This document shows, piece after piece, positions 29,310 through 34,997 of a DNA stretch of 34,997 nt (position 1 is the first letter of the stretch; each line of letters begins with the position of its first letter). The position numbers were made by a program, and so were the translations under genes. The stretch is from Pseudomonadota bacterium (GTDB lineage Bacteria; Pseudomonadota; Alphaproteobacteria; HIMB59), in the NCBI GenBank assembly GCA_027623775.1, contig JAQBUY010000003.1, positions 1 to 34,997 on the forward strand, read 5' to 3'. Below the pieces are notes generated by a model, which had not been told where the DNA came from, did no database searches, and saw only the letters and a program-made list of their open reading frames with translations.

Positions 29310-30344
29310 TTAATGGCCAAATAAAACTTTAATTACTTTTGATGGATAAAGAGTTCCGACTACTTGGTTATTTTTGGGATCGATGACTGAAATTGGTTCT
29401 TTACTATTTAAAATTGATTCAGCAACTGTTTGAATTATAGCATCCTTAGAAATTTTTAATGAGTTAGAGTTATTTCCATCAGGAGGATCCATAATGGATT
29501 CAATTTTAAGAATTTTTTCTCTTGGAACATCTTTTGTAAATTTTTTGACATAGTCAGTTGCAGGATTTAAAACAATATTATCGGGTGTGTCTAACTGTTC
29601 AATTATCCCATCTTTCATAATTGCAATTCTATCTGCCAAACGAAGAGCCTCATCAAAGTCATGAGTGATAAACATAATTGTTTTATTTAAAACTCCTTGT
29701 AATCGTAAAAATTCATCCTGCATCTCTTTACGAATTAATGGATCAAGAGCAGAAAAAGGCTCATCAAGAAACCAAATGTCTGGTTCGACAGCAAGTGAAC
29801 GGGCAATACCTACTCTTTGCTGCTGTCCTCCGGAAAGTTCTCTTGGAAAATAATTCTCCCTTCCCTTAAGACCTACTAGTTCGACCATCTCCATAGCCTT
29901 GTTTACACTTTCTTTTGTAGCCATGCCTTTAACTTGAAGTGGGAACGCAATATTTTCTAAAACTGTTTTATGAGGCAACAAGGCAAAATTTTGAAAAACC
30001 ATTCCCATTTTATTTCTTCTAAGTTCAATGAGCTCTTTACTATTCATGGCATTGAGATCTTCTCCATCAATATAAATTTTTCCAGATGTTGATTCAGTCA
30101 GTCTTGAAATGCATCTTAATAATGTAGATTTACCAGAGCCTGATAAACCCATAACTACTAGCATCTCACCTTTATAAACTTCTAAGGAAGCATTATTTAC
30201 ACCAACAATACATCCTGCTTCTTGAAAGGCTTTAGCGTCAACTTTGCCATTAGAATCATCAAGTAGCTTTTTGGCATTTGGTCCAAATATTTTATAAACT
30301 GACTCACATTTAATGACAGGTTTTGAATTATTAGCGTTTTGCAT
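29310..30344 (-). CDS. tmoV: TMAO ABC transporter ATP-binding protein (ProV/OpuAA type, TmoV-like)
   Basis: 344 aa; Walker A GLSGSGKST, signature LSGGQQQRVGIAR, Walker B IWFLDEP, C-terminal CBS-like segment. Confidence 0.88.
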   Translation of the reverse strand: MQNANNSKPVIKCESVYKIFGPNAKKLLDDSNGKVDAKAFQEAGCIVGVNNASLEVYKGEMLVVMGLSGSGKSTLLRCISRLTESTSGKIYIDGEDLNAMNSKELIELRRNKMGMVFQNFALLPHKTVLENIAFPLQVKGMATKESVNKAMEMVELVGLKGRENYFPRELSGGQQQRVGIARSLAVEPDIWFLDEPFSALDPLIRKEMQDEFLRLQGVLNKTIMFITHDFDEALRLADRIAIMKDGIIEQLDTPDNIVLNPATDYVKKFTKDVPREKILKIESIMDPPDGNNSNSLKISKDAIIQTVAESILNSKEPISVIDPKNNQVVGTLYPSKVIKVLFGH

Positions 30345-30378
30345 ATTTATAATAATTATAATCTCAAAATAAAGAAAA

Positions 30379-30400
30379 ATCCCCCCAGAAAAGGGGGGAT
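30379..30400 (-). terminator. Intercistronic stem-loop between tmoX and tmoV
   Basis: ATCCCCCC-loop-GGGGGGAT 8-bp stem, followed on the minus strand by TTTTCTTTATTTT. Confidence 0.65.
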
Positions 30401-30426
30401 AATAAATTAAATTTAATTGGAGCTTA

Positions 30427-31380
30427 TTACTTCAACCACTGGTCAACAGCACTTCTGTTGTTAGTGATAAAAGCAGTTGCTGCATCGGCATGCGTCATAC
30501 CTAAGTTATCAACGTTGTTAGCCATTTCACCGATTTGACCGGCAGTAGCTTCCATTTTAGTTAAGAACTTATATGCACTAGGATGAGTAAGAGGGAACTT
30601 AATATTAGCGGCCTTCTTTAACCAACCTATTGGAGAACCACAACCTGTTGTTTCAACAGATCCACCATCTTCAATTCTACACCCTTGATAAAAAGTAGGG
30701 AATTTGATGAATGTAAATCCTTCTGCATCAGTAAAGTTTGGTGTCCAGTTAAAAATCACTGTTCCACGTCCTTCTTTTTTAGCAGCAGCAAGTTCAGCCC
30801 AAAGAGCATCAGCACTTCCTGCAAACTTAACAGTCCACTTATCATCTAAGCCAAGACCTTTAAGTCTGTTAGGCATAACATCACCATGCCACTCTTGAGG
30901 TCCTTCTAACCAACGGCCTTTTCCTTCTGAGTCAGCAGTAGCAAAGTTTGCGCTACAATCTTTTAATGCTTCCCAAGCTGGAAGACCAGGACATAAGTCT
31001 TGCTCAATAACCCAGTTAGGTACACCCATATCTTCTAGAGTTGGAGCTGCATGGCTACCGGCATCAATTAAGCCACCTTTATCCATTGCTTCATACATAG
31101 GCTTAGCCATAGTTGACTGCCATGTTTCGTGAGCTAAATGAAGATCACCTACTCTTACAGCTTCATATCTTGAAGCGGATTCAGCAGGAACTAATTCAAC
31201 ATTGTAACCTAATTCTTCATATACCTGAGCAATAACATTAGCCATTACAACTTGACTTGACCAGTTTAACACTGGGATTCTAATTGGATCTGAGCTAGCA
31301 GCTTTTGCAATATTAGCAAAACTTGATAATGCAATAACTAATGTAGCGATTAATCCAACAATACTATTTCTTACTTTCAT
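30427..31380 (-). CDS. tmoX: TMAO/betaine-type ABC substrate-binding protein (TmoX-like)
   Basis: 317 aa with signal peptide and OpuAC-type domain (VLNWSSQVVMANVIAQVYEELGYNVELV, FNWTPNF); operon with tmoV/tmoW next to tdm/tmm. Confidence 0.83.
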   Translation of the reverse strand: MKVRNSIVGLIATLVIALSSFANIAKAASSDPIRIPVLNWSSQVVMANVIAQVYEELGYNVELVPAESASRYEAVRVGDLHLAHETWQSTMAKPMYEAMDKGGLIDAGSHAAPTLEDMGVPNWVIEQDLCPGLPAWEALKDCSANFATADSEGKGRWLEGPQEWHGDVMPNRLKGLGLDDKWTVKFAGSADALWAELAAAKKEGRGTVIFNWTPNFTDAEGFTFIKFPTFYQGCRIEDGGSVETTGCGSPIGWLKKAANIKFPLTHPSAYKFLTKMEATAGQIGEMANNVDNLGMTHADAATAFITNNRSAVDQWLK

Positions 31381-31530
31381 ATCGTTCTCCTCTGTTTTAA
31401 TTAACTTTTAGTATAATTTTATAATAAAATTACCAGCAGTTAGAATACATCCAATAAAAATAAATATAGAATGCACTTTATTATTCATAACTTTATTATA
31501 TATCTGAAAGGCATGTGGGATAAAGCAAAA

Positions 31531-31549
31531 AGTTTCACAAGTTGAAACA
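31531..31549. promoter_or_regulatory. Candidate IclR operator AGTTTCACAAGTTGAAACA
   Basis: 15/19 match to the palindrome, perfect TTTCA-N5-TGAAA core, in the tmoX/alr divergent intergenic region. Confidence 0.5.
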
Positions 31550-31556
31550 GAAAAAT

Positions 31557-32660
31557 ATGGACAAAATTAATACATATATAGAAACTATTGAAAAAGCTCA
31601 ATTATATATAGATTTAAAAGCTCTTAAGTATAATTATAAATTAATTAATCAATTAACCAAAGAATCTGTCATTATTGGTATCGTCAAAGGTGATGCATAT
31701 GGGCATGGAATGCTACAATGCTCTAAAACATTAATTAAATCAGGATGTAAACATTTATATGTAGCTAATATAGAAGATGCCCTAAAATTAAGAAGTTATT
31801 ATAGAAAAGTAAGAATTTTTGTTCTCTCAGGACCAATCAATCCTCATGAAGTAGAAACTTTAGATAGCAATAAAATCACTCCTATTATTAATAACCCTGC
31901 CCAATTAGAACTCGTTTTAAAATACAGTTTATTAAAAAATAAAAAAATGAATGCAATTATACAGATAGATACTGGAATGAATAGAATGGGCTTTAAACAT
32001 AATGAATTTTCTTATCTAAATGAAAAATTAAAAATGTTGAATGTATCATTTTTAATGAGTCATTTTACTTCAGCTGATGAAAAAGATAAGAAAAATAGTA
32101 ATAAACAATTAAAGCAATTAGTAAATTTAAATCAAAATCTTAATTATAAATTAAGCATCGCTAATTCATCAGGTTGCTTCTTAAATTCAAGTTATCATTT
32201 AGATTATGTAAGACCCGGTAAGAGTCTTTATGGTATGAACCCTTTTAAAAAAAAATCATTTAAACTTAAGCAAGTTGCTTCATTGTATGCACCTATAATT
32301 CAAACCTCTTCCATTAATAAAAATGAAACGGTAGGTTATGGGAAAACATATACAGCTCAAAAAAAAATAAAAACTGCCACTATTAATTTTGGTTATGCGA
32401 ATGGATATATGAGATCAGGAAGTAGTCGGGCAGTCACTTATATAAATAGTATTCCGGCTAAAGTTCTTGGAAGAATCTCTATGGATTTAATTACGATCGA
32501 TGTTTCAAACATCCCTGATCAATTTTTGTACTTAGGGTATCCTGTTGAAATATTAGGGAAAAATGCAACTTACGAAAAAGTTTCAGAATCCTTGGGAACG
32601 CACGAGTTAGAGACTTTAATTTCGATAGGTCTTGGGACTCAAAAAAAATATTTATCTTAA
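31557..32660 (+). CDS. alr: Alanine racemase
   Basis: PLP-Lys motif IVKGDAYGHG, DTGMNRMGF, GRISMDLITIDVS. ATG at 31557 preferred over the TTG at 31542, which lies inside a palindrome. Confidence 0.88.
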   Translation: MDKINTYIETIEKAQLYIDLKALKYNYKLINQLTKESVIIGIVKGDAYGHGMLQCSKTLIKSGCKHLYVANIEDALKLRSYYRKVRIFVLSGPINPHEVETLDSNKITPIINNPAQLELVLKYSLLKNKKMNAIIQIDTGMNRMGFKHNEFSYLNEKLKMLNVSFLMSHFTSADEKDKKNSNKQLKQLVNLNQNLNYKLSIANSSGCFLNSSYHLDYVRPGKSLYGMNPFKKKSFKLKQVASLYAPIIQTSSINKNETVGYGKTYTAQKKIKTATINFGYANGYMRSGSSRAVTYINSIPAKVLGRISMDLITIDVSNIPDQFLYLGYPVEILGKNATYEKVSESLGTHELETLISIGLGTQKKYLS

Positions 32661-32684
32661 TACAAAAAAATATAACTTAGTTTA

Positions 32685-33732
32685 ATGAATCTTATTGAGA
32701 GATTAGACCAAGGTCCTGTTATTTGTGCAGAAGGCTATTTATTTGCTATGGAGAGAAGAGGCTATCTTTCAGCAGGAGCTTATGTACCGGAATGTTGTTT
32801 TAGAACATCCTGAAGTAGTGACTCAATTACATCGTGAATTTATTAGATCTGGTTCTGATGTTGTTGAAGCCTTCACTTATTATGGGCATCGTGAAAAATT
32901 AAAACTAATTGGGAAAGAACATCTTTTAGAGTCTCTTCAAACGAATGCTTTAAAAATTGCTAAAGCGGCAGCTGATGAATTTCCAGAATTAAATTTGATG
33001 GTTGCGGGCAATGTTGCAAATACGAACATATACGATCCCGCAGATAAACAATCCCATATCTATTGTCAAAAAATGTTTGAAGAACAGATTGGTTGGGCAA
33101 AAGATGCAGGAGTTGATTTTGTAATAGCGGAAACAATTAATTGGACCGGTGAAGCTCAAATAGCTCTTAAAGCTATTAAGGATGCTGGAATGATCGCTGT
33201 GGTTAATTTAGCAATCCCGGCTGGTCCATTTGGAGATAAAACAAGAGACGGTCAATCAGCTAGTGAAGCTTGTAAAATATTAGAAGATCATGGGGCAGAT
33301 GTAGTTGGCTTAAATTGTTATCGTGGCCCTACTATGATGAAAAAACTACTCCCCGAAATAAGAAAAAGTGTTTCTTGTCATGTTGCTGCCCTGCCCGTTC
33401 CCTTTAGAACAAATGAGCAATATCCAACTTTTATGTACATTAAAGATGAAGGTTGTGATTGTATTGACGGTAATGTTTCTCATATTGCCCTAGATGGTCT
33501 AACATGCACAAGGTTTGAAATGGGGAATTTTGCGAAAGATTGTGCTGAAATGAATGTAAATTTTATTGGTATTTGTTGTGGGGCAGACCCTCACCACGTA
33601 AGAGAGATGGCTGTTAGCTTAGGCAGAAAGCCAATCGCCTACAAATATTATCCCGACATGAACAAGCATTTCGCTTATGGTAATGACAAACAACTTAAAG
33701 AAATTAATGATTCTAAATATTTAAAACCATAA
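32685..33732 (+). pseudogene. bhmt: Betaine-homocysteine S-methyltransferase family gene with a 1-nt insertion near 32793
   Basis: Frame from ATG 32685 encodes MNLIERLDQGPVICAEGYLFAMERRGYLSAGAYVPE; the rest (VVLEHPEVVTQLHREF...) is in the +1 frame. Zn-ligand motifs GLNCYRG and GICCGADPHH are intact. Confidence 0.8.
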
Positions 33733-33769
33733 AAGCGATCAATAATAATTAAGAGTTATCTAAAAAAAA

Positions 33770-33800
33770 CTACACTCTGACTTTAAAGAACAGAGTGTAG
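33770..33800 (-). terminator. Rho-independent terminator downstream of csp (convergent with bhmt)
   Basis: 10-bp perfect stem CTACACTCTG/CAGAGTGTAG, followed on the minus strand by TTTTTTTT. Confidence 0.85.
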
Positions 33801-33827
33801 CTATAAAATTTAGCTATTAAAAAAAGA

Positions 33828-34031
33828 TTAAACCTTTTTTAATTTCTCAGCTTTGCTTTTTCCTCTATCTTCAACAATTTCAAATTCAACCTTATCTCCT
33901 TCGTCGAGACGATCAATTCCTGCTTCTTGAAGAGCTGTGATGTGAACGAAGATGTCTTGATCGCTACCTTCTGGTGCGATAAATCCAAATCCTTTTTGTG
34001 GGTTAAACCACTTTACTGTTCCTGTAGTCAT
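33828..34031 (-). CDS. Cold shock protein, CspA family
   Basis: 67 aa; [28 protein letters not shown]. Confidence 0.95.
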   Translation of the reverse strand: MTTGTVKWFNPQKGFGFIAPEGSDQDIFVHITALQEAGIDRLDEGDKVEFEIVEDRGKSKAEKLKKV

Positions 34032-34199
34032 GTTAGTACCTTTCTGTATTATATATTTTTATATAATGTTTGTTTTTAGTTAAGAGCCATACACTGAATT
34101 TTATAAACAGAGTATTTCTCGAGAATAATTATTTAATCTAAAGACGATCATCTACGATAAACCGGACCTGCGATAAAATAAATTGTTCGAGGGAATAAA

Positions 34200-34403
34200 T
34201 TAGATCTTTTTTAAGTTCTCCGCTTTATTTTTTCCTCTATCTTCAACAATTTCAAATTCAACCTTATCTCCTTCGTCGAGATGGTCTAATCCGGCTTGTT
34301 GAACAGCTGTGATGTGAACGAAGATGTCTTGATCGCTACCTTCTGGTGCGATAAATCCAAATCCTTTTTTTGGGTTAAACCATTTCACTGTTCCTTTAGT
34401 CAT
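34200..34403 (-). CDS. Cold shock protein, CspA family (near-identical paralog)
   Basis: 67 aa from ATG 34403 ([22 protein letters not shown]); the longer ORF to 34457 is probably 5' UTR. Confidence 0.93.
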   Translation of the reverse strand: MTKGTVKWFNPKKGFGFIAPEGSDQDIFVHITAVQQAGLDHLDEGDKVEFEIVEDRGKNKAENLKKI

Positions 34404-34548
34404 TTCGTAACCTTTCTTATTAGTAAAAATAAAGATTAATAAATCTAATATCTGCAAACAATGTTTTTTTGGAAACTAAGTAATGAATATTCAATAAAAT
34501 TAACCTTAAGTATTCTAATATTAATATAGATTTCTTTCTAAAAAACAA

Positions 34549-34997
34549 ATGGTATTTATACATATGGCTAGCTCACTAATTGTATTTCCAGAACACCATA
34601 ATGGAGTATTTAGTAAATCATATTTAGGAAAAATAGCTAAAAAACAGGCTTTTTTTAAAATCTATCAAAAGAATAAGACAAAAACATTCAATAGGAACAT
34701 AAATAGATACCATCAAATAGTATTGAAAAAAGCTTCTGAACTAAAATTAACACCTAAATTACTCTATTCAAGTGAAAATATAATTATTCAAGAATTCATT
34801 GAAAATAGAAATTTAGTAAAAATTCAATTCTTTAAAATTCCCTATCTTCAAAGTTTTAAAAAAAAAATAAAGATATTTCACAAAATAGAAAAAACCAGAA
34901 TACCTACATTATATAGTCAGATAATTGATTATAAAAAAACATTAAAGAAAAATAATTTTTTTAAAATAATATTAAATTATACAGAAAATATCAATAG
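34549..34997 (+). CDS. Partial ORF resembling the N-lobe of a phosphotransferase/choline-kinase-like protein
   Basis: Open to the window edge (M)ASSLIVFPEHHNGVFSKSYLGKIAKKQAFF...ASELKLTPKLLYSSENIIIQEFIENRNLVK; starts at 34549 or 34564. Not in the ORF track because it lacks a stop. Confidence 0.4.
   Translation, partial: MVFIHMASSLIVFPEHHNGVFSKSYLGKIAKKQAFFKIYQKNKTKTFNRNINRYHQIVLKKASELKLTPKLLYSSENIIIQEFIENRNLVKIQFFKIPYLQSFKKKIKIFHKIEKTRIPTLYSQIIDYKKTLKKNNFFKIILNYTENIN

Noticed and set aside
23169-30898. Nested ORFs 23169, 23179, 26270, 28287, 28704, 29665, 29678, 30704
   Set aside because: Shadow ORFs in tmm, tdm, tmoW, tmoV and tmoX.
27239-31380. Generic glycine betaine/proline transporter
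   Set aside because: Family features fit, but the fused permease and linkage to tdm/tmm favour TMAO (Tmo). Substrate remains untested.
32780-32800. Programmed ribosomal frameshift in bhmt
   Set aside because: GAATGTTGTT has no slippery heptamer, homopolymer run or evident stimulatory structure, and this family is not known to use frameshifting.
1-34997. CRISPR arrays, tRNA/rRNA genes, transposases, integrases or phage genes
   Set aside because: None recognised by reading; weak structured RNAs cannot be excluded without covariance-model searches.

Overview
The window is AT-rich bacterial DNA, probably from a marine alphaproteobacterium (inferred from gene content only). It is dominated by a methylated-amine locus. 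I recognise a TMAO ABC importer (tmoX-V-W), an SMR exporter, TMAO demethylase (tdm), trimethylamine monooxygenase (tmm), and a seven-gene operon for N-methylglutamate dehydrogenase (mgdABCD, sarcosine-oxidase-like) and N-methylglutamate synthase (mgsABC). Next to these are a type III glutamine synthetase/GmaS-like gene, an ammonium transporter with two single-TM microproteins, a class I amidotransferase, and two more divergent glutamine-synthetase-fold proteins. A second paralogous glutamate-synthase-like triad (class II GATase + GXGXG + FMN domain) is coupled to a DAO-type FAD oxidoreductase, a GS-like ligase and an unknown 162-aa protein. Downstream are alr, a betaine-homocysteine methyltransferase gene split by an apparent 1-nt insertion, two near-identical cold shock genes and a partial kinase-like ORF. 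The main new observations are: (1) the second triad keeps the [3Fe-4S] cysteines of glutamate synthase, while the mgd-linked MgsC has lost all three, suggesting different chemistries; (2) a 19-bp palindrome, TGTTTCATAATATGAAACA, and five relatives with identical half-site spacing lie at operon starts across the locus, one of them overlapping the start of the resident IclR-family gene, suggesting one local regulon; (3) a bhmt frameshift. No rRNA, tRNA, CRISPR or mobile element was seen.
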